42,476 nucleotides of DNA from Bacteroidota bacterium (GTDB lineage Bacteria > Bacteroidota > Bacteroidia > UKL13-3). Position numbers and translations under genes: made by a program. A model generated the notes under the pieces. The model made no database searches, was not told where the DNA came from, and was given only the letters and a program-made list of their open reading frames with translations. The stretch is taken from positions 1 through 42,476 of the forward strand of contig CANHRW010000001.1 in NCBI GenBank assembly GCA_947462865.1, in the 5' to 3' direction. The number at the start of each line of letters is the position of its first letter. The stretch's first letter is position 1. Below, one piece after another: positions 25,505-33,745 of the stretch.

Positions 25505-28150
25505 ATGCTTAAACATGTTTGCCTTATCACGCTAATTGTCATTGCTTTTTCTATGCCTCAAAGTCTTGCACAATTAAGTACTAGGAATGCTGGAGTAACT
25601 TTTAGGTTCGACGATTATCAAAGTCCGGCTAAACTTGAAAAACTGAGAGCTGTATTTAACAAACATGGCAAAAAAATGGTGTATGCTTTAAACAGTCAAT
25701 TGGGCGAATTAAGAGGAGATGCTAACTATTTCTCAACACTAAAGAAAATGGCTGAAGAGGGCCATGAATTGGCCGATCAAAGCCCCAATGATGTAACCCA
25801 ATATATTGGATTTTCTAACAGTTCAGATATTAGTTATTACCAAGGGAAAGCCGGCGTACAATCAGTGAACTTAAGTACTAAAAAAATACTTTTTAAGTAT
25901 TACCTTAAAAACAATAAAGGAGTTGGAGATGAAGGTAAAGTAAGGATAACTCCACAATATTTGATTTCTGAGCAGGCTGGAGAATGGGAGCAAAATAAAA
26001 TATGGAGCAATTATTTTACACATGTTTATTTGCCCAGTTTAAATGAAGTGGTTGAAATAAACTATATCAACAACAGAAATCCACTTGATCCAGATACGCT
26101 TTATTTTAAATCGTTTTGGAGCGAAGAAATTACCTTAAACAGTGTAAGTTCAACCGAATACAAAAAAGTCTCTCCATATGATTTGGGTGTTCACGATGAT
26201 GCCATTCGTTTAATGGCTGAATTGAGCTTAAAAATATTTGCCAAATACCAGCTCCCTCAACCCAAGGTATTTATTCATCCGGGAGGTTCAATCCCATACA
26301 TCAGTGCAGATGTCATTTCAAGAATTTATGGCAATGAATTTCATTACGATTGTGGCAGCACCTACCCACAAATCTTTAATACTTATTTACATGCAAACAG
26401 AAATGGATTCAATCATTTTGCCATACCTGGAGGAGATTTTACAGAGGAATACAAGTCAACCAATGAAATTAAAAAAATTATCAGCGATAACAGAGCAAAC
26501 CATACTCACAGCATCAGTATTAACCACTTAAATACATGGGGCAACGTAGCCCCAATAGACACCATTTGTAAGCGCATCGATGAATTGCTAACCTGGTGTG
26601 AGGCGAATCAAATTCCAGTTAGAACATATCATGAGGTTTACGAAGAATTGTATTTGAAAAATTTAAATCTGAGTGAAAATATATTCCCAAAAACCAACCT
26701 CGATTTGAATGCAGATGGCTCACCAGATGGCGTTATCATGAGGTCTGCTACACACGAGCCAGATGCGGGTGTAGATTCAACCCACCCAGATGCTTTTAAA
26801 TGCACTCAGTCTGCTCAAATGATGATTGTGAAACAACTCGGCGGATTGACAAAAGGATGGAATACATTCAGCATTTATAGCAAGGGTGCTGCAAATGACT
26901 GGGACAATGTGGGCATTTACCTTTCTCTACCAGAAGCAGATTACAGCGTTGTGCTGCCTGTAAACGCCAATTCTATTGATTATGTCAAACACAGCTATCG
27001 GTTTTATGTACCTGACAACGTCTCTTATCTATCTATGTATTTTAATTGTAATAACAGCTCTAAAAGCAGTATTTATATTAGTGGTATGGAAATTAGAGCA
27101 GATGCAAAACCAAGCATTTTGCTAAAAAATATTACCCGTAATGCAAATGAAGTTTTTGCAGTTAAAGATCTCCGTAAAGAAGTGCGAGACCTGAACTTTT
27201 CTCCTGGACTCATTAATTGGAAAATACATAGAAATGCCTTGTACAATAACGCCACTTTGGTTTTTGGGAACCAACTCCGAATTATTCCTAATCAAAAATT
27301 TTGGATTGGCGAGGACAGCATTGTATTGATTGCAAAAAATGCAGCGGGAAATGCCGATACCAGTACCGTATTTATTTACTCTTACCAAGCAAATGGATGT
27401 ATTGGTAAAGCCAACACCATTGCTATCAATCCGTTGGCAAGCGATTCCGCATATGTATGGTATGCTATGCCTGTTGACGATTCTCTTGAATTCAAACAAA
27501 GTCCTGTTATTGTAGTTTATCCAACCCAAAACACCAATTACTTTTTAGATATCTATTCGAGAAACAATGGAGGCATGCTCACACACGAATTGCCCCTGAA
27601 TGTAAACCTGTCAAAACAAATTGGAATAGCCACCAAAGAAATTGCTTTTGGCAAGCAAGACACTTTGGTTCTCACTTATGACGATTTAAATATACCTAGG
27701 TGTTTTAGTCAGTGTCAGTTGAAAAATGTAAACACCAGCCATTCTATAAAAATATACCAATCGGCTAATCAATTAGACAGCGTCGTCATTATTAGAGATA
27801 GTTTATTACGGAACTTCTCTGACTTTACGCTTTCATTGAGTTCTGTTACTTGTGACGATGCCAGTTGGAAAATTATTTTAAATGCGGCTCCAGTTGGCTT
27901 AGCCAATGCAACTACAAATGCGCTTAAACAACCTATTATTGGACCCAATCCTTTTGCTAGGTCTTTGATGGTATTCTCAGCACCAGCGGAATCACAATTT
28001 TACTTGTATGACTTAAATGGGAAATTAATGGGCAAATTTAACAAGACAACACTGGAACAAACAGACTTTTCTGGTTATGAAAACGGATGCTATTTAATGC
28101 AGGTAAAGGCTCAAGACAGTGTGTTTAATTTAAAACTCATTAAGGAATAA
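25505..28150 (+). CDS. Large secreted protein with NodB-like N-terminal domain and T9SS sorting domain
   Basis: The 881-residue protein has a signal peptide ending near SLA-Q (residues 20-23). The next part resembles a NodB polysaccharide deacetylase: TFRFDD (Asp36, Asp37) corresponds to the TFDDG motif, and EEGHELADQS to the second motif. The usual metal-binding His-x3-His is replaced (DQSPND follows), so deacetylase activity is doubtful. IHPGGSIPY and NHTHSISINHLN resemble later NodB motifs. Residues from about 400 are beta-rich, with a DLNADGSPDG segment at the join. The last about 72 residues, beginning IIGPNPFA and ending VFNLKLIKE, form a T9SS type A sorting domain, so the protein is exported across the outer membrane. 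A carbohydrate substrate is inferred only. Confidence 0.8.
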   Translation: MLKHVCLITLIVIAFSMPQSLAQLSTRNAGVTFRFDDYQSPAKLEKLRAVFNKHGKKMVYALNSQLGELRGDANYFSTLKKMAEEGHELADQSPNDVTQYIGFSNSSDISYYQGKAGVQSVNLSTKKILFKYYLKNNKGVGDEGKVRITPQYLISEQAGEWEQNKIWSNYFTHVYLPSLNEVVEINYINNRNPLDPDTLYFKSFWSEEITLNSVSSTEYKKVSPYDLGVHDDAIRLMAELSLKIFAKYQLPQPKVFIHPGGSIPYISADVISRIYGNEFHYDCGSTYPQIFNTYLHANRNGFNHFAIPGGDFTEEYKSTNEIKKIISDNRANHTHSISINHLNTWGNVAPIDTICKRIDELLTWCEANQIPVRTYHEVYEELYLKNLNLSENIFPKTNLDLNADGSPDGVIMRSATHEPDAGVDSTHPDAFKCTQSAQMMIVKQLGGLTKGWNTFSIYSKGAANDWDNVGIYLSLPEADYSVVLPVNANSIDYVKHSYRFYVPDNVSYLSMYFNCNNSSKSSIYISGMEIRADAKPSILLKNITRNANEVFAVKDLRKEVRDLNFSPGLINWKIHRNALYNNATLVFGNQLRIIPNQKFWIGEDSIVLIAKNAAGNADTSTVFIYSYQANGCIGKANTIAINPLASDSAYVWYAMPVDDSLEFKQSPVIVVYPTQNTNYFLDIYSRNNGGMLTHELPLNVNLSKQIGIATKEIAFGKQDTLVLTYDDLNIPRCFSQCQLKNVNTSHSIKIYQSANQLDSVVIIRDSLLRNFSDFTLSLSSVTCDDASWKIILNAAPVGLANATTNALKQPIIGPNPFARSLMVFSAPAESQFYLYDLNGKLMGKFNKTTLEQTDFSGYENGCYLMQVKAQDSVFNLKLIKE

Positions 28151-28154
28151 AAAC

Positions 28155-28189
28155 AAACGAGGCGTGCGGCAAAGCCGCGCGCCTCGTTT
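28155..28189. terminator. Strong bidirectional terminator hairpin
   Basis: AAACGAGGCGTGCGGC (28155-28170) pairs with the following arm to 28189 across an AAA loop; the 16-pair stem has one T-G pair. It lies between two convergent genes. On the minus strand it is followed by GTTTTTATT, a good tail for lpdA. The GC-rich arms stand out in this AT-rich region. Confidence 0.82.
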
Positions 28190-28207
28190 AACACGCGTAT
28201 ATCCCTC

Positions 28208-29599
28208 TTATAAATGAATGCACTCCCCATAAGCTTGGGCAGCTGCTTCCATAATGGCTTCACTCATGGTTGGGTGTGGGTGAACCGACTTGATAATTTC
28301 CATGCCTGTTGTTTCTAATTTTCTGGCAACAACTACTTCAGCAATCATTTCAGTTACATTGGCACCTACCATATGTGCACCTAAAAATTCACCATATTTG
28401 GCATCAAAAATTAACTTGATGAAACCTTCTTTTGCACCAGCAGCACTTGCTTTTCCGCTGGCACTGAATGGGAATTTACCCACTTTAATTTCGTAACCAG
28501 CTTCTTTAGCAGCTTTTTCGGTATAACCAACTGAAGCCACCTCAGGTGAACAATAAGTACAACCAGGAAGATTGTTGTAGTTTAAAGGCTCAGGGTGGTG
28601 ACCCGCAATTTGTTCTACACATATAATGGCCTCAGCACTGGCAACGTGTGCCAAAGCAGGACCTTTTACTATATCACCAATGGCATATACGCCTTTTACA
28701 TTTGTTGCATAATAATCATCTACCAATACTTTGCCTTTATCGGTTTTGATACCTAAAGCTTCTAAACCTAAGTTTTCTAAATTGGTTTGAATACCTACTG
28801 CCGACAATACAATATCTGCTTCCAATTCAACAACACCGGTGGCAGTTTTCACTTTCACTTTGCAGCCAGCTCCTTTGGTATCAACAGACTCTACAGATGC
28901 AGAAGTCATGATTTCTATACCTGATTTTTTGAAAGATTTTGCCACTTCTTTAGAAACATCTTCGTCTTCAATTGGCAGAATATTTGGCATAAATTCTACA
29001 ATAGTTACTTTGGTACCCATGCTATTGTAGAAATAAGCAAACTCACAACCAATGGCACCAGAACCCATTACAATCATAGATTTTGGTTGCTCAGGCATAA
29101 CCATTGCTTCTCTGTAGCCAATAACTTTTTTGCCATCAATTTTTATATTTGGCAATTCTCTGCTTTTTGCTCCAGTAGCTAAAATAATCTGCTTTGCTTC
29201 AACTGTTTTTTTAGTTCCAGCAGCTTCTGTCACTTCAACTTTACCAGCAGCCAATAATTTACCAGTACCGGCAATAACATCTATTTTGTTCTTTTTCATC
29301 AAGAATGCAATGCCTTTACTCATGCCATCAGCCACACCCCTGCTTCTCTTAATAACCGATTCAAAGTTATGTGTAGTTCCGGCGGGCACTTGAATGCCAT
29401 AATCAGCAGCATGTTTAATGTATTCAAAAACCTGTGCTGATTTTAAAAGTGCTTTGGTTGGTATGCACCCCCAGTTTAAACAAACACCACCCAATTCTGC
29501 TTTTTCAATGATAGCTGTTTTTAAACCCAATTGACTGGCGCGAATGGCAGCCACATATCCACCAGGACCGCTACCTATAACTATTAAATCGTAACTCAT
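28208..29599 (-). CDS. lpdA: Dihydrolipoyl dehydrogenase
   Basis: From the ATG at 29599 the protein has 463 residues; the longer open frame to 29656 adds a non-homologous N-terminus. This FAD enzyme (E3) reoxidises lipoamide in the pyruvate and 2-oxoglutarate dehydrogenase complexes and the glycine cleavage system. The FAD motif VIGSGPGGYVAAI is followed by the redox disulfide Cys40/Cys45 in GGVCLNWGCIPTK. A second dinucleotide fold (VMGSGAIGCEFAYF) binds NAD. YAIGDIV is the second FAD motif, and VHPHPTMSEAI carries the catalytic His. The gene stands alone here, away from E1/E2 genes. On the minus strand, TATTTTG at 29623-29617 with TTG 21 bases upstream is a plausible promoter. Confidence 0.97.
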   Translation of the reverse strand: MSYDLIVIGSGPGGYVAAIRASQLGLKTAIIEKAELGGVCLNWGCIPTKALLKSAQVFEYIKHAADYGIQVPAGTTHNFESVIKRSRGVADGMSKGIAFLMKKNKIDVIAGTGKLLAAGKVEVTEAAGTKKTVEAKQIILATGAKSRELPNIKIDGKKVIGYREAMVMPEQPKSMIVMGSGAIGCEFAYFYNSMGTKVTIVEFMPNILPIEDEDVSKEVAKSFKKSGIEIMTSASVESVDTKGAGCKVKVKTATGVVELEADIVLSAVGIQTNLENLGLEALGIKTDKGKVLVDDYYATNVKGVYAIGDIVKGPALAHVASAEAIICVEQIAGHHPEPLNYNNLPGCTYCSPEVASVGYTEKAAKEAGYEIKVGKFPFSASGKASAAGAKEGFIKLIFDAKYGEFLGAHMVGANVTEMIAEVVVARKLETTGMEIIKSVHPHPTMSEAIMEAAAQAYGECIHL

Positions 29600-29759
29600 A
29601 CTGTTCTTATTTTTGGCAAAATAACTGAATTCCACCGACAATTCAATAAAATACATCGGCTAGAGCACCTAAGTAGAATTCTTCTTAAACTTTTGATTTT
29701 ATAACGAATATTTTTCTTCTCCTACTCAATTTCCATTAATTTGCAGAAAAATATATCTC

Positions 29760-30197
29760 ATGAGATCCGCAGAAATACATACCAACAAAGGAATTTTAAA
29801 AATTGAATTCTTTGAAAACGATGCCCCCAAAACAGTAGATAACTTTTGTAAACTAGCCGAAAGCGGCTACTACAATGGGGTTAAATTTCACAGAGTTATT
29901 CCTGCATTTGTGATTCAAGGTGGGGACCCAACTGGTACTGGAGCTGGTGGACCAGGGTATACCATTCCTTGTGAATTAACAGGCAACAACCAGTACCACG
30001 ATAGAGGGGTCTTGAGCATGGCTCACAGAGGAAGAGATACCGGAGGTTCGCAATTTTTTATTTGCCACAACAGATCAAACACCCAACATTTAGACCGTAA
30101 CCATACCTGCTTTGGCAAAGTGGTTGAAGGCATAGAATTGATTGACCTCATTGAACAAGGTGATGTCATGGAACAAGTGATTGTAAACAAGAACTAA
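29760..30197 (+). CDS. Peptidyl-prolyl cis-trans isomerase, cyclophilin type
   Basis: The 145-residue protein is a compact single-domain cyclophilin. The active-site region [19 protein letters not shown] includes the catalytic Arg and the Gln of the substrate-binding face. [18 protein letters not shown] and [12 protein letters not shown] complete the fold; the usual Trp that confers tight cyclosporin binding is replaced. There is no signal peptide, so it is cytosolic, similar to E. coli PpiB. TTAATTTG at 29736-29743 resembles a -7 element. It is 17 bases before serS, so both are probably transcribed together. The intergenic gap to lpdA is divergent. Confidence 0.92.
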   Translation: MRSAEIHTNKGILKIEFFENDAPKTVDNFCKLAESGYYNGVKFHRVIPAFVIQGGDPTGTGAGGPGYTIPCELTGNNQYHDRGVLSMAHRGRDTGGSQFFICHNRSNTQHLDRNHTCFGKVVEGIELIDLIEQGDVMEQVIVNKN

Positions 30198-30214
30198 AAA
30201 AGATTCATAGCAGT

Positions 30215-31486
30215 ATGTTACAAATACACACCCTCAGAGAAAATTTAGAAGAGGTAAAAAGGAAACTTGCAAAAAAACAAGTCAAACACCTTTCTGACCT
30301 CGACACCATCGTGCATTTGGATGACAAAAGAAAACACTTGAAAGTTGCCCTAGAAGCCAATTTAGCAGAAGCCAATGGCATTGCAAAAAAAATGGGTGAA
30401 TTGATGAAAACAGGAGCTAAAGATGAAGCTGAAAAACTCAAAGCCCGTTCGAGTGAGCTCAAAGAACAATCAAAAAGCCAAGAAGAGCAGCTCAAAGAAC
30501 TTGACAACCATATTTACCAGTTATTGGTTACTTTTCCAAACCTGCCGCACGACAGTGTTCCTGAAGGTAAAACTCCCGAAGACAACGCCAATGTTTACGA
30601 GTGGGGAAGTATTCCAACCTTATATGAAGGAGCCGTACCTCATTGGGATTTGATCAAGAAATATGATTTAATTGACTTTGAACTAGGTGCAAAAATTACG
30701 GGTGCAGGTTTTCCTGTTTATAAAAACAAAGGAGCTAGGCTACAAAGAGCCATGATTAATTTCTTTTTAGACGAGGCTGTAAAAGCAGGCTACAAAGAAG
30801 TGATGCCGCCAATATTGGTAAATGCCGATTCAGGTTTTGGAACAGGACAATTGCCAGACAAAGAAGGTCAGATGTACCATGTAAATGTAGACGACCTATA
30901 CTTAATTCCAACCGCAGAGGTGCCTATTACCAATTTGTACCGCGATGTGATTTTAAAAGAAGAAGACTTACCCATAAAAAATGTAGGGTATACTCCATGT
31001 TTTAGAAGAGAGGCTGGAGCTTGGGGTGCACACGTTCGCGGCTTAAACAGGTTACACCAATTCGACAAAGTAGAAATTGTACAATTGGTTCACCCCGACC
31101 AATCTTATGCAGTTTTAGAAGATATGGTAAAACATGTACAAGGTTTATTAGAAAAATTAGAACTGCCTTATAGAATATTGCGCTTGTGTGGTGGCGATAT
31201 GAGTTTTTCTTCAGCCCTTACTTACGACTTTGAAACATACAGTGCCGCGCAAAAACGTTGGTTAGAGGTAAGTTCAACTTCAAATTTTGAGAGTTTTCAA
31301 TCCAACAGAATGTTGTGTAGGTTCAAACCCAAAGAAGGTAAAAACCAATTGGTACATACCCTAAATGGCAGTGCTTTGGCCTTGCCTCGAATTGTTGCTA
31401 CCCTATTGGAAAACAACCAAACCAAAGACGGCATACACATTCCAAAAGCCTTACAACCCTATACTGGTTTCGATTTTATAGATTAA
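30215..31486 (+). CDS. serS: Seryl-tRNA synthetase
   Basis: The 423-residue protein charges tRNA-Ser and is a class II synthetase. The N-terminal about 105 residues form the charged coiled-coil arm that contacts the long variable arm of tRNA-Ser. The catalytic domain shows class II motif 2 (PCFRREAGAWG with RLHQFDKVE) and motif 3 near the C-terminus (LNGSALALPRIVATLLEN). TAEVPITN is the serine-binding block. Length matches the usual 420-430. The ATG at 30215 gives the expected LQIHTLRENLEEVK start. The gene ends within a terminator stem and is preceded by the cyclophilin gene by 17 bases. Confidence 0.97.
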   Translation: MLQIHTLRENLEEVKRKLAKKQVKHLSDLDTIVHLDDKRKHLKVALEANLAEANGIAKKMGELMKTGAKDEAEKLKARSSELKEQSKSQEEQLKELDNHIYQLLVTFPNLPHDSVPEGKTPEDNANVYEWGSIPTLYEGAVPHWDLIKKYDLIDFELGAKITGAGFPVYKNKGARLQRAMINFFLDEAVKAGYKEVMPPILVNADSGFGTGQLPDKEGQMYHVNVDDLYLIPTAEVPITNLYRDVILKEEDLPIKNVGYTPCFRREAGAWGAHVRGLNRLHQFDKVEIVQLVHPDQSYAVLEDMVKHVQGLLEKLELPYRILRLCGGDMSFSSALTYDFETYSAAQKRWLEVSSTSNFESFQSNRMLCRFKPKEGKNQLVHTLNGSALALPRIVATLLENNQTKDGIHIPKALQPYTGFDFID

Positions 31487-31517
31487 CAAAAAGCCCCGCT
31501 TCGCGGGGCTTTTTGTT
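31485..31517. terminator. Bidirectional terminator between serS and a convergent gene
   Basis: AACAAAAAGCCCCGC (31485-31499) pairs with GCGGGGCTTTTTGTT (31503-31517) around a TTC loop, a 15-pair stem. The left arm overlaps the serS stop codon, and the right end touches the stop of the minus-strand gene. A and T runs on either side make it usable from both directions. Confidence 0.92.
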
Positions 31518-32389
31518 TACTTTTGGTTTTTAGCAACCTGGTCTTTTAATTCCTTGAGTTCTTTTAAGTCTTTGGCCTCACACTTGCATTTTTCAGGTGA
31601 AGTGCTGTAAAAATACATGAGTTCACTGTTGGCTGCAGTTACAAATAACCTATTGCAGGTTTTTTCATCCTTGGCATAAAAGAAATACATCAAATCTTTG
31701 TCTTGATTTTTAATGGCTTGTTGAATGGTTTCAGCATCGGCCTCTACATCTATATCTCCATTAAACAAAGTAGCAGGATCATCTTTTCCTTTTAATACAT
31801 ACTGACTATTTTCTATGAGCAATTTCAAATCAATCATGAGACTTTTATCGCTTGGGTAATCGCTCATCATGGCACTTTCGGTCATACCACTGTTTTTACC
31901 AACCTGAATTGCGGCATTGAAATAGTTGTTTAGCAACTGAACACCTCTAATAGTTTCTGTTTCCCAATCGTTGGTATCAATTTTATTGTTACAAAAAGCA
32001 TAGGCCAATAAATTGTCTTTGGTAACCCTTTTAGAGAACTTATTAATAATTGCCAAACCATTAAAATCTTCTTCTGAAGAACCCAATTTAGCTTTGTTCT
32101 TTGAGCCTTTAGCTTTACTAAAAATTAAAAACGCATAATTACCTTTTTTATACTTCTGAATATCGCGTTGTATATCTATATCAAAAGCGTATTCAACCGC
32201 AGTAAATGACCAATACTTGTTCATGGCACTTTCTATAGAGGCGCTGTATGCGCTATCTTGAAACAAAACCACCACCAATTTGGTATCTTTAAAAGCATCT
32301 AAACTTTCTTTGGTTTTAAATGTGCCAAACTGAGCAAAAGCAGCGTTTAAACACAAACTTAAAAAGAGTATTAAATTTATTTTTTTCAT
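31517..32389 (-). CDS. Secreted protein of unknown function
   Basis: From the ATG at 32389 the protein has 290 residues; an upstream TTG adds two. A typical signal peptide, MKKINLILFLSLCLNAAFA, precedes Gln, so the mature protein starts near residue 20. The sequence is lysine- and aspartate-rich without membrane segments. The segment near the mature N-terminus (LVVVLFQDSAYSASIESAMNKYW) and YAFLIFSKAKGSKNK look like alpha/beta strands and helices. A CxC (CKC) lies near the C-terminus. I do not recognise a family. It lies 98 bases downstream of the ECF sigma gene on the same strand, so it may be in the sigma gene's transcription unit or be a target; this is inference. The 3' end meets serS at a shared terminator. 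Confidence 0.7.
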   Translation of the reverse strand: MKKINLILFLSLCLNAAFAQFGTFKTKESLDAFKDTKLVVVLFQDSAYSASIESAMNKYWSFTAVEYAFDIDIQRDIQKYKKGNYAFLIFSKAKGSKNKAKLGSSEEDFNGLAIINKFSKRVTKDNLLAYAFCNNKIDTNDWETETIRGVQLLNNYFNAAIQVGKNSGMTESAMMSDYPSDKSLMIDLKLLIENSQYVLKGKDDPATLFNGDIDVEADAETIQQAIKNQDKDLMYFFYAKDEKTCNRLFVTAANSELMYFYSTSPEKCKCEAKDLKELKELKDQVAKNQK

Positions 32390-32487
32390 ATTCAATTGGG
32401 TTCAATTAAAATGGAACTCCATACAATCATACTAAAAAAGCAGCTCAAATTGAACTGCTTTTAGAATTAAATATTGTAATTGACAAC

Positions 32488-33024
32488 CTATTGCATTTCT
32501 GCCTTTTCCATCCCATAATGTTTTCCATATGGATGCAAAGATTCTCTGAGTATTCTTCTGGCCACAAATATTCTGGTTTTGACAGTACCAATTGGAATAT
32601 GAAGTATTTCTGCAATTTCGTGGTATTTGAAACCTTTGAAGTTCATTGTAAAGGGCTTCTTCAAGTTGCTTGGTAATTTTTCTATTGCAGATTCAATGTC
32701 CTTCATCACAAACTTTTGTTCGCCTGCATTTTTCACACTGCTGCTCACCGAGTCTAAATAAAAATCATTGTCGGTTTGGTCAATGAATGTATTGCGCTTC
32801 ACCATTCTTCTGTAATTGTTGATGAAGGTGTTTTTCATAATGGTGTATAACCAACCTTTTAAATTGGTTCCATCTTCAAACTTTTCTTGATAAATAAATG
32901 CCTTCAACATGGTGTCTTGCAACAAATCGTTGGTATCTTCTACATTTCTTGTTAACTGGTAAGCATATTGCCTGAGTGGTCTGCTTTCTTTTTCTACAAG
33001 GTTTTTGAATTCTATGGCAGTCAT
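32488..33024 (-). CDS. ECF-type RNA polymerase sigma factor
   Basis: The 178-residue protein is a group 4 sigma factor with regions 2 and 4 only. Region 2 (about 9-75) contains NDLLQDTMLKAF and LKGWLYTIMKNTFINNYRR, which bind core polymerase and the -10-like element. Region 4 (about 115-165) contains a helix-turn-helix, YHEIAEILHIPIGTVKTRIFVARRIL. No anti-sigma gene lies next to it, unlike many ECF loci. The ATG at 33024 lies 28 bases downstream of a consensus promoter. Copies of the 9-base motif TTGTTTAAC lie across its start codon and promoter. The stimulus and regulon cannot be deduced. Confidence 0.92.
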   Translation of the reverse strand: MTAIEFKNLVEKESRPLRQYAYQLTRNVEDTNDLLQDTMLKAFIYQEKFEDGTNLKGWLYTIMKNTFINNYRRMVKRNTFIDQTDNDFYLDSVSSSVKNAGEQKFVMKDIESAIEKLPSNLKKPFTMNFKGFKYHEIAEILHIPIGTVKTRIFVARRILRESLHPYGKHYGMEKAEMQ

Positions 33025-33230
33025 TGTTTAACGTTTTAAGTGATTTGTTAAACAAAGATAGAAATTCGAATGAAAGAATCAAGTATTTTGTTTAACTTTT
33101 TTATATTTTTATTAAACAAGCGTAATTATTTGTTTATCTGACATTTAAAATATTTTAAGCCTATTTTAAGGGCGTTACAACAAGAAATAAGCCACAATAA
33201 GTTGAATTATTTTACCTAATTGTTAAACAA
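33024..33230. repeat. Cluster of TTGTTTAAC motifs around the sigma factor promoter
   Basis: The 9-base sequence occurs exactly four times, in both orientations: 33024-33032 (plus), 33047-33055 (reverse), 33088-33096 (plus) and 33222-33230 (reverse). Near-copies with one mismatch are at 33111-33119 and 33130-33138. One copy overlaps the sigma start codon and another the -7 element, so they could be operator sites. AT-richness makes some copies likely by chance. Confidence 0.5.
33053..33082 (-). promoter_or_regulatory. Consensus promoter of the ECF sigma gene
   Basis: Read on the minus strand, TTG (33082-33080) and TATCTTTG (33060-33053) are separated by 19 bases, an ideal housekeeping promoter of this phylum. 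The -7 element overlaps one copy of the TTGTTTAAC motif. Confidence 0.78.
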
Positions 33231-33315
33231 TACATAACAAATCTTGTTCAATCTATTAGTTCAAACAATTAAACACCTACAAACCATAAATAGATTATAC
33301 CTAACTTGCCTAACA

Positions 33316-33732
33316 ATGGAAATTACAGTTTCAAGAAAAGCACATTTTAATGCAGCCCATCGTTTACATGTAGACGCATGGACAGATGAAGTGAATCGCA
33401 ATTTCTTTGGTTTGTGCAACAATAAAAACTACCATGGGCACAATTATGATTTTACCGTTTCTTTAACTGGCCAAATAGATCCTGTTTCAGGTTATTTATT
33501 CGACATGAAAGAACTCGCTACAATCATTAAGCTTGAAGTTGAAGATTGCTTTGACCACAAAAATTTAAACCTGGATACAAAAGAATTTAAACAACTCAAT
33601 CCAACTGCAGAAAACATTGCAATAGTTATCTGGAATAAATTGAGGGCTAAACTTCCAAACAGACTCAAACTAAAAATTACACTGTATGAAACCGAAAGAA
33701 ACTTTGTTGAATACCAAGGAAACCCCCAATAA
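33316..33732 (+). CDS. 6-pyruvoyl-tetrahydropterin synthase / QueD family protein
   Basis: From the ATG at 33316 the protein has 138 residues; the upstream open frame is not family-like. The zinc ligands are His15 (HFNAAHRL), His40 and His42 (HGHNY). The presumed catalytic Cys34 lies six residues before the first of these two: the pattern is Cys-x5-His-Gly-His. As far as I recall, the Cys-x5-HGH form marks the PTPS-II type known from tetrahydrobiopterin synthesis, while QueD usually has Cys-x3-HGH. NPTAENIA and YETERNFVEY are further conserved blocks. The substrate is dihydroneopterin triphosphate, made by FolE, which is encoded directly downstream. The product could serve queuosine or a biopterin-like cofactor. 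Confidence 0.85.
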   Translation: MEITVSRKAHFNAAHRLHVDAWTDEVNRNFFGLCNNKNYHGHNYDFTVSLTGQIDPVSGYLFDMKELATIIKLEVEDCFDHKNLNLDTKEFKQLNPTAENIAIVIWNKLRAKLPNRLKLKITLYETERNFVEYQGNPQ

Positions 33733-33745
33733 ACAAGAAGAAGAA

